From Sebastes aleutianus (lineage: Eukaryota; Chordata; Actinopteri; Perciformes; Sebastidae): DNA of 64,000 nt. A program made the position numbers and the translations under genes. Below the pieces are notes generated by a model. It was not told the origin of the DNA. It saw nothing but the letters and a program-made list of their open reading frames with translations, and ran no database searches. Each line of letters starts with the position of its first letter. The first letter of the stretch is position 1. Below, piece by piece: positions 1-12,834 of the stretch. The stretch lies in NCBI GenBank assembly GCA_916700875.1, contig CAKAKS010000032.1, positions 9,239,001 through 9,303,000 on the forward strand, in the 5' to 3' direction.

Positions 1-394
1 GTACATGCGTTAAAAATGTGTAGTTTTGTCCTTAGTGTATTCCACTCACAGTTTTCAACATTACAATTACTTATTATTTACTGCTGTTTTACAAGGCAGG
101 AGGGCTTAATGTTACACAGGCAGTTGCTTGTTAGTTCAGCCATAAAGAGTAAGTATGGTGCACAGAGCTCCTGCAGGATCCTCTTATAGATTTCCACATG
201 AAATGCAGCGAGGAACAAGAGGCCCAGGGAGAAACAACAAGAAAGGAAATGGGAAGCTGCTTGCTTGCAAGAGGTGAAATAATTTATTAAAGCTTCTATG
301 CGCATATATGACATGCATATAGGAGGTTTTTCGTAGAGCTACCTTGAAGTTCATTCTTTGTTTATATATGCAGGTCGGAAGGTCTGATAAATAA

Positions 395-450
395 TTTTTT
401 TTTTTTTTTTGCCAGCAATGAACTTCCTGTTGTTGTTGTTGTTGTTGTTT
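395..450. repeat. poly-T run and (TGT)n microsatellite
   Basis: Sixteen T residues (395-410) are followed by a TTG trinucleotide run at 429-450, in a c9orf72 intron. The rest of 1-470 is AT-rich intron with no recognised feature. Confidence 0.8.
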
Positions 451-471
451 CCTCTTGTAGAAAGAATCAGA

Positions 472-915
472 TCAGAAATACTTTATTGATCCTCAGGGGG
501 AAATTGGGGCGTTACAGTTGCTCTTGTATAAACATAAGAAGTGTAAGAAAATATAAATAAAGGAGTATGTAACATGTAAATTATGTACGTAATGGTATAA
601 TATTATCAAAATATATGTAAAGAAATATAAGTACTAAAAATAAAAAATAAAATGAGAATATAAAAAATATGTACAATTATTTGCATTAAGACGTGCAATA
701 TGTAGCATATAACCACGGTGCAAAAAAAGTAAATACAAAATGCTTAGAAGTAAATACAAAATACTGAGAAGTGGGATCTATTAAGTGTGTTAAATATAAA
801 TGCCAGAATGGTATAAACAAGAACTGAATAAGAATATTTCTTGAATATAAAGTATAAATACAGTATTAATGACAGTATTGCATAGTTGAATTATTGGACA
901 AATTATTGTACAGTT
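472..915 (-). mobile_element. LINE-tail-like non-LTR retrotransposon remnant
   Basis: It begins with the motif aatactttattgatcctcag then a G-run and aaattgg. This resembles the 3' end of a widespread fish LINE tail read on the minus strand. AT-rich decayed sequence follows. Family assignment is from memory of the motif; no reverse transcriptase is visible. Confidence 0.45.
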
Positions 916-1094
916 AAGTCAGAAAGAAAACATAGTGTCTGTGCTGTGTGCTCTTTACATTGGCACAGAATGCAGTGGAGGGAACAGATTTCCTGCACAC
1001 TAAGCAGAATAGTCCGACCAGGTTGTAAGATCACCTGAGGGGTCGACAGGTATTCAATGTGGGTTTCCCCCCTTTTTTCTTTTTTAATTCCCAG

Positions 1095-1330
1095 GACTCC
1101 ACAGGCAGCTTCGTCCTTCCCTTCCGCCAGGTGCTCTACTCCCCCTACCCGACCACGCACATCGACGTCGACATCAACACGGTCAAGCAGATGCCGCCGT
1201 GCCACGAGCACACGTACAACCAGCGGCGCTACATGCGGTCTGAGCTGAGCGCCCTGTGGAAGACGGACAGCGAGGAGGACATACCCCCCGACACAGTCAT
1301 CCACACTGACGAGTCTTTCACACCTGACCT
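1095..1330 (+). CDS. c9orf72: c9orf72 exon (236 nt, probably exon 8 by human numbering)
   Basis: The acceptor follows a T-rich tract ending ttcccag; the donor is CT|gtaagc. It starts in phase 0 with GAC TCC ACA (DSTGSF) and ends inside a Leu codon completed by the next exon. It encodes PYPTTHIDVDINTVKQ and the acidic TDESFTPDL end. Confidence 0.96.
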
Positions 1331-4300
1331 GTAAGCCATGCACGCACAGTATCTGTTGTGTTTGTGGGTTACACAAATATTCTATAATATAAAATACACT
1401 ATTTTATTTGCACTTTTTTCACACACTGTTTTAAAAAAAAAAAAAAAAATGGCAATGTCATATCTTAACCATAATGCCTTTTTTTCTTAGGAATATATTT
1501 CAAGACGTCATGCATAAAGACACTTTGGTGAGGTCATTCATAGATGAGGTAAGAATATAGCAACGCTTTTTTTTCCATTTCTTTATTGTTTCAATAAAAA
1601 AACAAACTCTCAACCGAGTCAGAAGAAATAAGAAAAGAAAAAATGAACCCTGCAGCTTAGTGACAAAAATAGGAACATAATAGATAACATAACCATAAGC
1701 ATTGTTATCATTCTCACTATCATCATTCAGAAGAAAAATTAGAGAGAGAAACTGTAAAGCACTTTGGATAAAAGCACTATTTACCATTTAAATCAAATAG
1801 AAGGTTTTGTAGGGTTGTTGCTGAGTCATATCTTTTTTTAGCCCACAGCAGGAATATAAATATTGCTAAAAATGTACCCTCTTACATTGTTCTGGCGTAC
1901 CTGCTGTGTTTTGTGAGAGGTATGTAAATGTGTTCTATCTGAAATAGTAACAGTAACAGGGTCGGTAAAACAAAAAATAAGCAATTAATAGAGCTTTCAA
2001 CTGAATTGGAATGTGGATAAAAATGTTTTTTTTCCACACTAAGTTGAGGCGTATTTATGATGGCATATTAGGGCCATTGTAAGTAAAAAAAAAAAGAAAA
2101 TGATGGGGATGGGGGGGAATATTCCGAGAAAAATCGTCCGGACTATGAAGAGATATTGCCTTGAATTGGGACTATTAAGAGGAAAACAAAATACTGATTT
2201 GTGCCTTTTTTCTAATAAATTTGTGAGTTTTTTCTCGTAAATTTACTTCTTTAATCTCAGAGAATATCCAAATTTTTTTGCGTAAATTTACAATTTCAAT
2301 CTCAGAAATTCTGGGGGTTTTCTCGGAATATTATCCCCCTACCCCGGCTCCGTAAAAGTTTATTTTTTACCTACAATGGCTCTCTCAGTATCGTTTAACC
2401 ATTAACAAGTACCCCCTTCTTATTGCACGAGCCTGAAAATGACATACCTAAAACAAAACTGTTGTTGTTCCCTTTTGGTCAGGTCATGAACCTCTTTGGT
2501 GTCAGAATTAGTCAAAGTGATAGGGAACCAAATGTTGTTTTTTTTCTTGCCTATTCTATATATATACTGTTCTGTCTCGTATGCATTTCTATTGCAAAAT
2601 GTTGTTGCAGTGATATTACTGCTAACAGTTTGTCAGCTCTGAGTGAGGATTCAACCAGCTGATACTTGTTCAGGGGTTACTGCAAAAAATGTAAATATGT
2701 TGTTGTTTTTGGCTTTATATTGCTGTTTTTTACTGCAGTGTAATACTGAAAGTGTCAGATGCATTTTCATATTTTGTCTGCGGTACAGTGCTATTGAACG
2801 CAGACCAGGCCTTGTACTGTATCAGGCTGCAGCAAATACTTGAATGATGTGCTCCCACCTCACTGATACAGTCTCTAGAGCCCATAGGTACAGAAATGTA
2901 GAATTTATTCCCACGAGTCACAACCCCGTCATCCGCCCCTATGAAAGTGCTCTCAGAGTTACAAGTTTTTCTCGCGACAACAGCAGTATGTTTCTCTCTC
3001 AAGGTTAGCCCAGAGGAGGGTGGAGTGTATTATTGCAGCCTTTTCACAGCAGAGCCATAGCCCGGACTACTAATTGACATCCTGTGTCTTACCCAGGTGT
3101 TCATGCTGAAGCCGGGCCTGTCCCTGCGGAGCACCTATCTGGCCCAGTTCCTGCTGCTGCTCCACAGGAAGGCCCTCACGCTGCTCAAGTACATCGAGGA
3201 CGAAACGTAAGAGCTGTCGCCAGTAAGACTTTAATCCAAAATAACAGGAAGGATTATTGTTTGGCAATAGACCACGCACCCATTCCACAGAAAAAACAGC
3301 CTAAATACCAGAGCTGATAATTCACTTGTCGTCTGCCATTGTTATTGTATTTGCTTTGACTTTGCACTGCAGCCACTGACCTTACTCTGATAGGGACATA
3401 GACAGGACACACCCTAATGTTTTGTAGTCTGTGGCCCTGATGTAACACACTTTCCTCAAGTTTGGAGTCAAGATAGTCAGTTTGGTAATGTTATCCACGG
3501 GGGTTTTGTTGTACAGAGGTGAAGGTACAGCAAGCTCTAAAGGCCCTGACACACCAACCCGACATCAAAGAACTAGCAGCGACGAAGGCCACAAGTTGTG
3601 TCGCCTTACGTTGCCTTTGTCTCCGCCAAAAAGTTGCCCTCGAAAACACACCGCAAAGACTACAGCTGACGGCCAACTACCACGTACGTTCTGCGCCTGC
3701 GTGAGATGAAATCACCCTGCACACCAGCAGGTAGCGGTAGTCTGTATTCGTCATTCAAAAAGGGAACCTGGAAGACCGAGGACGGCGGATATACCAAGCC
3801 GTTGTTATGATACATATATAAAATAAGACAATGGTTTGCCGACCATTTTCACACCACTCTCACTCACCACTTAGCTTCATTCCAGATGGCCATGTCGTTG
3901 TGAAAATATCCGAGTATTGGATTGATCAGATGAAGATGAAGATGAAAACTGAGAAGAGCCTTCGGTGTGTTTCCTCTTGACTTTACTCGTTGGCTTGCTT
4001 TCCTCACATCCGTTTCTCTTTTCGTGCACTGATTCGTTTAAGCTGAAAAGCCAATCGGAGTGATTTTTCTCACCGACGGGCTCCGCCGTGGAACACACCA
4101 CAAAAACTAGGCCAATGGATGCTCACCGACAGCCCCAAACTGTCCGACGGCCGACCGTCGGCTCGATGTGTCAGAGACGGCCTTAAGGCAGTGGTTCCCA
4201 ACCTAGGGGGTCACCAAAGGTTCATGGGGGGTCGCGAGGCCCTCTTCATTTTAAGGGGTGTGAGACAACTTTCTATCTCAACATTTCCTTCATTTTTGTG

Positions 4301-7300
4301 AAACTAAATGAAATTGTTATTTTTAAAATTTGGATTATTTTCTAAGATATAAACAGGATAAGAGCACGGTGAAGACTTGAACACAAGTTATATTCACAGA
4401 GCCTTCCCTCTCTGCTGAACAGCCTCGATCTGTATTAGAAAAGTACGCAATTAAAACAAACCAAAGAGCTAGTAGAGCAATGGCAAAGCATCAGGGAGAA
4501 GAAAACACTAAATTTGTCAAAAAAGAAGCCTTCTAATTATGTATGATTGTTAAAAATGAAAAAAAGCATAATACAGACAGAGAACTGTATTCAAAGTTAC
4601 TATAAAAAACAGGAAGAATCTCTGATGCAATATTCACAGGAATTAATCTTACACAATCTTTCGCTTTACACAAACTTCCTGCAGTTGTTGCCTTCGTTAC
4701 TTGGGGTCATTGTACAGTTTATTAGTTGTTCTGTACTGTTATTGTTATGCAGTGAATGTAATATGAAATATCCATAAAATAGTCACATAGTCAGGGGTCG
4801 TCGGTTTACTCAATGATGGAAAAGGTTGGGAACTGCTCTTAGGAACAAAATGACCATACATGGAATGATTGGGAACTTACAACGTTAACTCAGTTGAGAA
4901 ACATCTGTTAGTCCAGAGGCCTGTACTACGGAACGAGTTCAACATACCCAGGGTACCTTCTCGTTATCTGGCTTAAATAACCCTAACAACCGCGATCCCG
5001 CTAAACGGTCTTACGACGGTGGTTATCAACTCGGCGTAAATCAACAGACTTATTGATTTAACGGAATACTCAAAAGTCAGACATAGTCATTTAGATCGGG
5101 CAGTGAAATATAAATTGCTTTCAGAGTATATGACGATTAGATGACACTGAATCACATTATGGCATTTTACAAAGTTGTGGCTACTCCGGTGATGTGAAAC
5201 AGACTTGAGAGCAAGTTAAAAAAAAAAAAAAATACAAAAACATAATTCAAAGCGATAAGCACCCACAGCACACAGCCAGCTGTCCTTCCTGCTTTTGTCA
5301 GTTTAAGCTGTGTTGCTTTTAGCCTGGATTATGACTCTTAACTTCTTTTGTCTTTGTGTAATATTATCATACTATCTGTGCACCGAGCTCTGATTGGTCA
5401 GTAGGAGGTGCTTTTATATGAGTTGATGTCTTATCTGGAACATAACCTGCTCCGGAGCAGGTTAGTTACCATGGCGATCTACCCCGATAAGAAGTGAACC
5501 ACCGTCATAGCAGGGTTAACCCTGAAGTTACCTCAATAATTCCAAATCCTGCTTCGTATAGTACAGGCCTCTAGATGAGGACCCAGCTGAAACCAATCTC
5601 AAACGCCACTAGGTACATGTACAGTGGACCTGCAGAGTTCTAAAACCAAAACAATGTCTTGGATGCAGAGAAAGAATGGAATATATGGTCAGGGGAACAT
5701 GCAGGCTACTTTTTACAGAAGAAGTAGTGCAAAGAACACAGACACCATTCTGCTGAGCATGAGAAAAGAAACTCATATGATCGGGTGAGTCATCTTTCAC
5801 CCTGTTCTAAACAAGCAGACAAGTTCTGACTGTGATACATCGCAGTTGGCTTTACTGATACGCACAAAGACACTAACTGAGAAACCTTAGCTGTTAAGTG
5901 TTTTGATGGAGTCAAATAATATCTACATACTGTCGGTTTACCATAGCAACTAGTACATATCCCCTGCCTTACAGTTACAGATGATAGTAAATGGCAATTA
6001 ATTACATTTTCCCACTGGTGAGGCACCCTGCCCTGACATTTGACCTTGTTAATTTGTCACTTATTTAACACTTATTATTACAGTAGACATAAAACACCCC
6101 AGAACATAATTAAAGCAACGTCTATTTTTGCATAGTATATCCACACATGAGTAAGTGTGTCAGCATGTTTCTAGCCAACAGTGCTGCTGAGCTTGCAACA
6201 ACTATCTGCCCCCTCTATGAGGCTGGAAAGATGTAGATATTACATATTACCGAATAACAACAGGCAATCTATATTCATGATCGCCCTCTGTTTCTCTGTA
6301 ACACCGGAGCAGCAGCCATGTTCTAACACGCAAAAGTTACAACATGCTTTACCTGATTGTTAAACATCCCACACAACCAGAGGGGTGAGGTTAGCACTTT
6401 CCTGTCTGATGAAACAAGTGGAGGCATTTTCATATTGCCCTCTTCCATTTTGCCCTTCAAAGGGGGACACGCCTCATAATGTTTATGTATGTGGTGAAGA
6501 GCACAAAAAGTTTGTCCTTCGGTTTAGCCGAAAAGGATTTGACATTTGTTAGCAACACGTGCGCCATTTCAGACCTTTAGTGGTCAAAGGCCCTCGTGAA
6601 TATAAAACAAAGCATAATATTAGACTAACAATGAATAGACTATAAACTATACATTCAGTGGGGAAGGACTGTAAAAGTGTAGCACCCTTGATACTACTGA
6701 AGTTATGCAAAGCAGAATTAGAGCACGGTCACACGTGAGCGAATGAAGGCGAGTGACCGTCGCCTGCCGAGGCGATATTCGTGCTGAATGTGGGCATTGC
6801 CAAGTGGGGTCAACCTATAGACTGTATATATAGATGGGTGACGCGTCTCCACTCGCCCTGTTTATAGCATCAAGTAACTAATTAAAGCCAAACTTTTCCG
6901 AAAAAGACTTCCACTTCGCTCTCCCCTACTGCATGGCTCCACTTAGTCTCAACAGGACCTCTACTTCCACCGTGACTCACACAACACTTTGCCAGATGTT
7001 ATATATCTTGATTTACAAACTACTTTACATCAAGACGTCAAGTACTGAATGTAAAAAAAAACTTCCTGCAGTAAATGGAAAAAATATAAAGTACATTTGG
7101 CACACTCAATTCCATTAACCTTGTCAAGTACCGTCTTGGTTGATGGTCAGCCAAAATTGAGCTTGCCAGTAGAAATCAGAGTGATGTTTCCATCAGCAGT
7201 GCGGTAAAAGTTGGTGGTGATTCTAAGAGGACCCAGACAGAGAAGACACACAGACATTCCAGTTACAGGGGGCTAGCATTCCTAGCTACGTTTGTGTCCC

Positions 7301-10300
7301 GCAAGGCAAATTTCAGCGTATCAATGAAAATGATGTAATGATTTAAACCATAGACTGTATATAAAGACGGACGACGTGTCTCCACTTCCTCCCACTGTAC
7401 AGAAGTGAAGCAAAAATATCCCAGATACGCGAGCTGCCATCTTGAGATTTTGACGTAATTTGGAGCCGGAGTCTTCGCAGTAGTGATCGGGCGGTAGAGT
7501 CGCAGTCTCAAGGTCATCCAATAGCGAGCACGGCCACAGCTTGTCAGCGAGAGAGACTCACAGCTGCCAATCATGCGTCTCACCCCCTTTCAAATATCTA
7601 GTTAAAACCAAACTCGTCAGACAAATTAACACTTGAACATACATCAGAGTGATAAGAACTACCTAAAATTACAGAAACCATCTCTGGAAAAATGTATTTG
7701 ACGTGTACTTTGACTTTTTAGTTTGGCCCATGTCCCATCCGCTAACATGAAGGGGGCGGGATTTATGGTCTATACTGCAGCCAGCCACCAGGGGGCAATC
7801 CAGATGTTTTGGCTTCACTTTTGGGAAGCTGTCGTCCATCTTTATAAACAGTCTATGGGTCAAACACACATACTTCTTTGCTATTGGTTGAGGCTGCGAC
7901 TTCACCTGTCAAAGTTCTCCAAAGTTAAACTCCACGCCATGCAAATTTGCTTTGCCACCGAAAGTAAAACACTTTGCTTGCATAGAATGGAAGTGAATGG
8001 GCAAATATTTTTACAGTTAATTTTGCCCGTGTGACAGTGACTTTAAGCTGGTAATTATGCAAAAATGAATGGCTGATATTGGATTTGCTGTTTTTGTTTG
8101 TTTCATATCATTGTAAATGTAATCTCTTTGTGTTTTGGACTGTTGGAAAGATGAAACAGGCAAACTGGAAACTTCTGTCTTCACAATTTTCTGACAGACC
8201 TAAAAACCAAACGAATAATCAAAAAAAAAATATCAACAGATTAATCAATAATAAAAAATGATTTGTTACCTTAAACGACATGAACAAAATATAGCCTGGT
8301 TGATGGTGAGTCTGGCTCACAGGACCGGTTTATGATGGTGATTGGTGTTGGGAAGAAACGGGGAAGAGGCGGCCGGCTGGTTGTCGAGCTATGCAGGGCG
8401 ATGAATCCTCAGCATCATCCGAGAATGACAGCTTCCCCGTCTACATAGCACGTGTTTGGTGAATAATGTGCCGAGCAAGAGAATGATGCAAAGCACATGC
8501 CATGGCCTCCCCAGTCACCATCTGATAGACCCTCATCATCATCAAAGCCCTAAATGATGTTTTTATGATCATCATTTGATCACTGACAAGAAGTTCTCAC
8601 TTCTTTGCCTCCCCCCCTGAGGTGCAGAAATGAGACTGTATGCCAGGTGTCAAGGTGACCTGGTGGCTTTTGATGGCCTCACACCAGACTTTGCATTAAT
8701 GCGTCTCTCATTTAGGCCGTTAACAGAACATTCACTAAATGATAAAAAATGTTAGAGACCAGTACTATAGCTTTACACTCTCCTAAGTCCATGGAATTTC
8801 CTCCTCTCTGGGGACCTTGTTCAGTTCTTGTAAAAGAACTAGAAATATTTGTATCTCTAGTCACGCTCTGGCTCGGCTCTCAAAACACCTTCTTAAAGGG
8901 ACAGTTCAGATTTTTTGAAGTTGGGTCGTATGAGGTTTTTATCCTTAGTCAGTGTATTACCTACAGCAGATGGTGGTCAGCACACCCCCAGTTTGGAGAA
9001 ACAGACAGGAGTACCGACACCGGAGCAAAGCAATGTACTGCTGTGGACGGGGCCGGCAGCAAAGCACATTTTAGCCACCTAAAACAATCTGTATCAGTTT
9101 AGGTGAACACTATATTTCGAATATTTTCACCGCTTTACCTTGCCGTCAGACAGCCTTTTCGGACAGGGAACTGAAGCCGTCATATCCATCTATGCTCGCT
9201 TAAGAGCCACCAGACTCCATTGATAAAAACAGTAATTTTACTTTGCAGAACACGGGAGTTGCTGGTCTACCGCTGCTTCGATCGTTTAGTTTGTTTGTGT
9301 TATTGTGTGTCTTTGGTGAATCCGCACTAACTCTTTAAAACGCCAAAGTCACTGCGGTCCACCGTGTCTTCAGCTTTCCTCCGATTTTTTTCATGCCTCC
9401 GTTCCTGTGGCGACCTGGTCATCACTCCATCTGGGCTTGACTCATCTCCTTCTGTGCTCCCAAACAGTGGACTGACCTTCCCACTCCTTTAGGACAGCAG
9501 TCACTCCCGGTTTGTTTTTCTACTTCGACATGATTTGGCTTTTCTCTTGTTTACACAAGACATTTGAGGTCACTTGAGCAAATGCTGCTCTATTGTGCAA
9601 CAAGTATGAAGCAGCCAGGAATATTTCCAAACTTCTGGTCCTGGCGCTTCTTACTTCTGGTTGGTTGTAATGTTGATACATCTCTTACTTTCTACATTTT
9701 TCTTACATTTCTTTTATTTGTATTTATTATTATTTATTTATTGCCTTATTTTAAAACCGTGTAGACCTTCTGAGATACATTTACATTCAAAGTGAATTTA
9801 TTATAACACTGCATGGTACAAACTAGGTGACACAGCGTTATATATTACACTGAGGTTGCTAAAAGAGGTTGAATTGTTGCATCAGTAAATGTGCAAACAA
9901 ATTGCTTACACACCTAAAATTACACACACCACGACTCCATTAGTACCTTGGTGTTTCGACACTGCACACACATTTGGTGGTGCCACACTGTGGCATCATC
10001 TTAAAAATGTTAAAACTGCACTGATAAATATTTGTATATTACCAGTGGATCAAATGACTCTGTGTAATGTGAAAAGGGTCGCTCATAGTGATGAACCTAA
10101 CGAGAATCATCACCCAACGCTGCAGTTCCCCTCATCTCTACAGAGCATTTCCTGTCACTCTGTCAGCTCATTGTTTTGATTTTACTTAACTTTAACTTTA
10201 TTGTTTTGATTCACTCTCACCGCCCTCATCAGCCTTGTTTCCAGCAGTAGGTAGCTGTTTTCAATGACTGAAGCTCTGATGAACCCACTATACACTACCT

Positions 10301-11693
10301 GCTCAGCACCAAACATGATTAGAAAGTACTATCTCATATATTGTGTTGAACCTTTCAAGAAAACAAAAAATACGTTCTCCAGTAGAAGTTCAAAGTTACA
10401 GATAATATTATCCAAGATAAATCCACGAATATCTTGCCACAGTTTGTTATATGTCTGTGCTCTCTATCTTTTGTTTCTTTTGTATCTTCCGCTGCGCAGA
10501 GGGTTGTGGGTCAGAATAGCCAGAAAAGCATGCTGGCTTGCATATTGCAAAATACGACTGGATGCAGTAGGACAGCCTGGTATTATATATTGGTAATCCT
10601 TTCCTTTCATACTAAATAGTATGGTAGTATGGGTATTGGAAACGCACAGTATTGCATTTAAAACCTCCAGGTCTCCAGGGAGGCCTATGTAGCTCTAATC
10701 TTCAGACAAATGCACTCTTATGATAGTTAATCCCCAAGAGTAGATGTTTGAAGTTCACAAATATATATGGTTATACATATTCAAAAAAAAAAAAAGAAAC
10801 AAGACAGGTGTTTTACGTTAGAACCAACACATCAGATTTGACACATAAAGTGCATCTGTATTATTGTAGGGCAAGAGAATGATTCAATCATGTGATCAAA
10901 ATTCTATGTTACCACTATGACAGCTTGATATGTTCAATTGTAGATCGCAAAAACTAATTGCACAATTCTTTTAATTGTTTTGGATTCCTTCAAATTGCAA
11001 TGTGCAGTCATTTATTAATTGCTATAAATTATAATACAGAGATTCAATTGTTTCTTTCCTAACTAAACACTACAAGACATGTTACCATGATGTTACAAAA
11101 CATTACTTTTTTATTTATTTTATTTTATTTTATTTTTCCTCCTTTGTCTAAAATGCATAAAATGTTTCCAGAGATGTGATCGTCTGAACATATCTCACTC
11201 CGGAGACAACACTAACTACACAAGCAAAGCCATGATTTGTGTGCTCGTGTGGAAGGATAAAGGCGTCTTGTTTATGGTGCTGCTAACAGCCTGAGGTCTA
11301 AGGCCATACTATTTTACAGGTGCCTTGACAACATTGTTTATGCTCAGTTGCCATCCCGTAGCAGCATACATAATTCATCGTGGCATGGCCGTTCCTGTGC
11401 ACAGCTGCAGCCCAACTAGATGCTAATGCAAATCCCCTGACCCCGAGTTATTGTAGCTTGTTAACAGTTCACACTACAAAAGCCTCTCCTCCTCCTCTTT
11501 TCACAGGCAAAAAGGGAAGAAGCCGTTTCGATCCCTGCGCAACCTAAAGACCGACCTGGATCTGACGGTGGAAGGAGACCTGTACATCGTCATGGCCTTC
11601 GCCGAGAAGCTGAGGGCGGGGCTGCACTCGTTCGTGTTCGGGAAGCCGTTCTACACCAGCATGCAAGAACGAGACGTACTCATGAGCTTCTGA
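1095..11693 (+). CDS. c9orf72: c9orf72, C-terminal part (four exons, joined)
   Basis: Joining 1095-1330, 1491-1548, 3097-3206 and 11507-11693 gives 591 nt, that is 196 residues and a TGA stop, with all phases consistent. The translation contains hallmark C9orf72 stretches such as STGSFVLPFRQV, KQMPPCHEH, KPGLSLRST, HRKALTLLKYIED and the terminus RDVLMSF, close to the human protein. The vertebrate protein is about 480 residues, so the first ~285 residues lie left of the window. C9orf72 is a DENN-fold protein that acts with SMCR8 and WDR41 in autophagy, lysosome and small-GTPase control (established knowledge); this segment is the C-terminal DENN region. The human disease-linked GGGGCC repeat is in the first intron and is not in this window. 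No break or missing residue is apparent. Identification is very secure. Confidence 0.97.
1491..1548 (+). CDS. c9orf72: c9orf72 exon (58 nt)
   Basis: The acceptor is tttttcttag and the donor GAG|gtaaga. It encodes NIFQDVMHKDTLVRSFIDE, matching the short conserved C9orf72 exon, and restores phase 0. Confidence 0.95.
2071..2384. mobile_element. miniature inverted-repeat element (MITE), c9orf72 intron
   Basis: The left end gggccattgtaagtaaaaaa is the near-perfect reverse complement of the right end ttttttacctacaatggctc. Further inside, ccgagaaaaa (near 2125) pairs with tttctcgg (near 2320). The element is about 314 bp with no coding capacity. Superfamily is unclear. The flanking intron segments 1549-2070 and 2385-3096 hold nothing else I can identify. 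Confidence 0.65.
3097..3206 (+). CDS. c9orf72: c9orf72 exon (110 nt)
   Basis: The acceptor is cttacccag and the donor AC|gtaaga. It encodes VFMLKPGLSLRSTYLAQF followed by LLLLHRKALTLLKYIEDE. The split Thr codon is completed by G of the final exon. Confidence 0.96.
3540..4184. mobile_element. MITE with AAGGCC...GACAC terminal inverted repeats
   Basis: The left end reads aaggccctgacacaccaacc. The right end, reverse complemented, reads aaggccgtctctgacacatc, the same sequence with a 3-nt indel. It is about 645 bp. The interior carries a serine-rich minus-strand open frame near 3877-4101 without recognisable homology. Confidence 0.6.
4189..4835. mobile_element. hAT-like non-autonomous element (CAGTGGTTCCCAAC ends)
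   Basis: The left terminus cagtggttcccaacc matches the reverse complement of the right terminus ggttgggaactg. This is the classic hAT (Charlie-like) end. Flanking octamers (ccttaagg and ctcttagg) are only partly alike, so the duplication has decayed or the ends are approximate. It directly abuts the preceding MITE. Confidence 0.6.
4915..5572. mobile_element. MITE with AGAGGCCTGTACTACG termini
   Basis: The left end agaggcctgtactacgga pairs with the right end cgtatagtacaggcctct. It is about 658 bp and non-coding. Superfamily was not determined from sequence alone. Confidence 0.6.
5573..6814. other. c9orf72 intron, no identified feature
   Basis: I see no conserved exon, RNA gene or recognisable repeat here. 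Short open frames lack coding character. Confidence 0.6.
6815..7859 (+). mobile_element. ~1-kb dispersed repeat, copy 1 (+ orientation)
   Basis: Bounded by ctatagactgtatatata and cagtctatggg. The interior, including ttggttgatggtcagccaaa and cagccagccaccaggggg, recurs in reverse complement at 13998-14772. It is non-coding and its class is unknown. The actgtatata module also occurs near 15420 and 16850. Confidence 0.7.
7860..8892. other. c9orf72 intron, no identified feature
   Basis: No recognisable element or coding signal; ATCATC-rich around 8520-8575. Confidence 0.5.
8893..9360 (+). mobile_element. TTAA family 1, half-copy
   Basis: TTAA (8893-8896) is followed by agggacagttcagattt, then the family's internal motif ctgctgtggacggggccggc. 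It corresponds to the left half of the palindromic copies at 27839 and 60990. The right arm is missing or too decayed to see. Confidence 0.65.
10010..10330 (+). mobile_element. TTAA family 5, copy 1
   Basis: Starts TTAAAACTGC at a TTAA. The stretch with catagtgatgaacctaacga and ctgctcagcaccaaaca recurs at 41597-41890. The right boundary is uncertain. Confidence 0.5.
10331..11506. other. c9orf72 intron end; (TTTTA)n at 11107-11137
   Basis: Apart from a short TTTTA tract and an A-run near 10784, nothing is recognised before the final-exon acceptor. Confidence 0.6.
11507..11693 (+). CDS. c9orf72: c9orf72 terminal coding exon and stop
   Basis: The acceptor is cttttcacag. It encodes QKGKKPFRSLRNLKTDLD, then a segment ending QERDVLMSF and TGA at 11691-11693. 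It follows an 8.3-kb intron rich in transposons. The 3' UTR continues at least to one of the two poly(A) signals downstream. Confidence 0.97.
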
Positions 11694-11919
11694 CTCACCT
11701 GCACTTTATGCATTGGACGGTTAATGGAAACAGATGTTGTATTGTCTTTGTTTTATTGTTACATCAATGCATGCACACGTGTATTATTGAGACAACCATT
11801 TAAAAGCCTGATTGTTACTGCTTTACTGAAATGAAAACATTTTGCCTTCCTTTTGTGTCTTGATCAATTCAAGACGTGATTTCAAAGACTGATCGGTACT
11901 GCTGTTATGAGCCATTAGA

Positions 11920-11925
11920 ATTAAA
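11920..11925 (+). terminator. candidate proximal poly(A) signal (ATTAAA) of c9orf72
   Basis: ATTAAA lies 227 nt after the stop codon. It is the second most common vertebrate signal. Use is inferred; no cDNA evidence is available here. Confidence 0.4.
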
Positions 11926-12756
11926 GTTTTGATATATCGCCTTGATCAACTGTAAGCATAATGTGATTTTAATGTTTTGAGAAATTATTCTCTGCTGGAT
12001 GAATTATTCATGTGTTCTATGCCTTCTGTTAGAAGAGGGTCTGTATTAATTTATGGCGTTAAAATTGGCCAAGGTGCCCACCAGAAGATTTGCAATTTAA
12101 TTTAAAAATGATATTTATTAAAACATGAGTTATTAGTTTCTTCACTGCCTTTATTATACGATAACCTCACAACCTTTTGAACTTGTCGCTTGCTTTTTTT
12201 TTTTTTTTTAATTCAATTAGCTGAATGTGAATGGTGCAGATCAACTGACATTACCAAAAGGTTGTGAGTAATCACGAAGATTTCATTAAAGATAAACAGT
12301 AAATGAAATCTTATCACAATCCCTCCTGACAAAGCAGATCTGTGTGTGCAGCTGGCAGCGATTCTCATCATTAAATGCATTTACCCAGCTGTGCGTAAAA
12401 CGGATTTGCATTTGATTTTTTTTTCCCACCCACAGCAACAACCCAGTTATGTGCTGTTAGGATTATCCATCTTTAGTGGTGGTCTTAAAGTCAAGCAATC
12501 TAGTTTATATGCCATGAGTATTACTTCCAGAGATGCAAAATGTCTTGACATTGTAATGTGTTGAGTTGATAATGTTGTGCCATTCTCCATTTCCTCTACA
12601 TTTACATATCATTTTGAATTCAGGACATTTGCTCCCACTTGGAGAGACAGTCCAACCATCAAATGACAGACATGTTCTCTATATTTAATCACTTTGCTTC
12701 CTTCACTTTTACTTTATTGATGTTTTTAACGATTAACTTTTGTCTACTCGATAAAT

Positions 12757-12762
12757 AATAAA
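12757..12762 (+). terminator. candidate distal poly(A) signal (AATAAA) of c9orf72
   Basis: A canonical AATAAA lies about 1.06 kb after the stop, followed within 30 nt by a T/G-rich stretch (acactgttgtttatttgct). Dispersed repeats begin shortly afterwards, so this is a plausible gene end. Confidence 0.5.
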
Positions 12763-12834
12763 GACTGTAATAAGAAATTGAACATCTTTTACACTGTTGT
12801 TTATTTGCTTTAAAGCTTATGACAATAGTAACAG

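Noticed and set aside
1..1094. GGGGCC hexanucleotide repeat expected for c9orf72
   Set aside because: That repeat belongs to the first intron of the human gene; only the 3' part of the gene is in the window and no such motif array is seen.
903..1376. Minus-strand open frame of 157 codons
   Set aside because: It is the antisense of the conserved c9orf72 exon at 1095-1330; the open frame reflects exon GC content.
3877..4101. Minus-strand 74-codon Ser-rich frame as a gene
   Set aside because: It lies wholly inside a MITE-like element and has no splice or family support.
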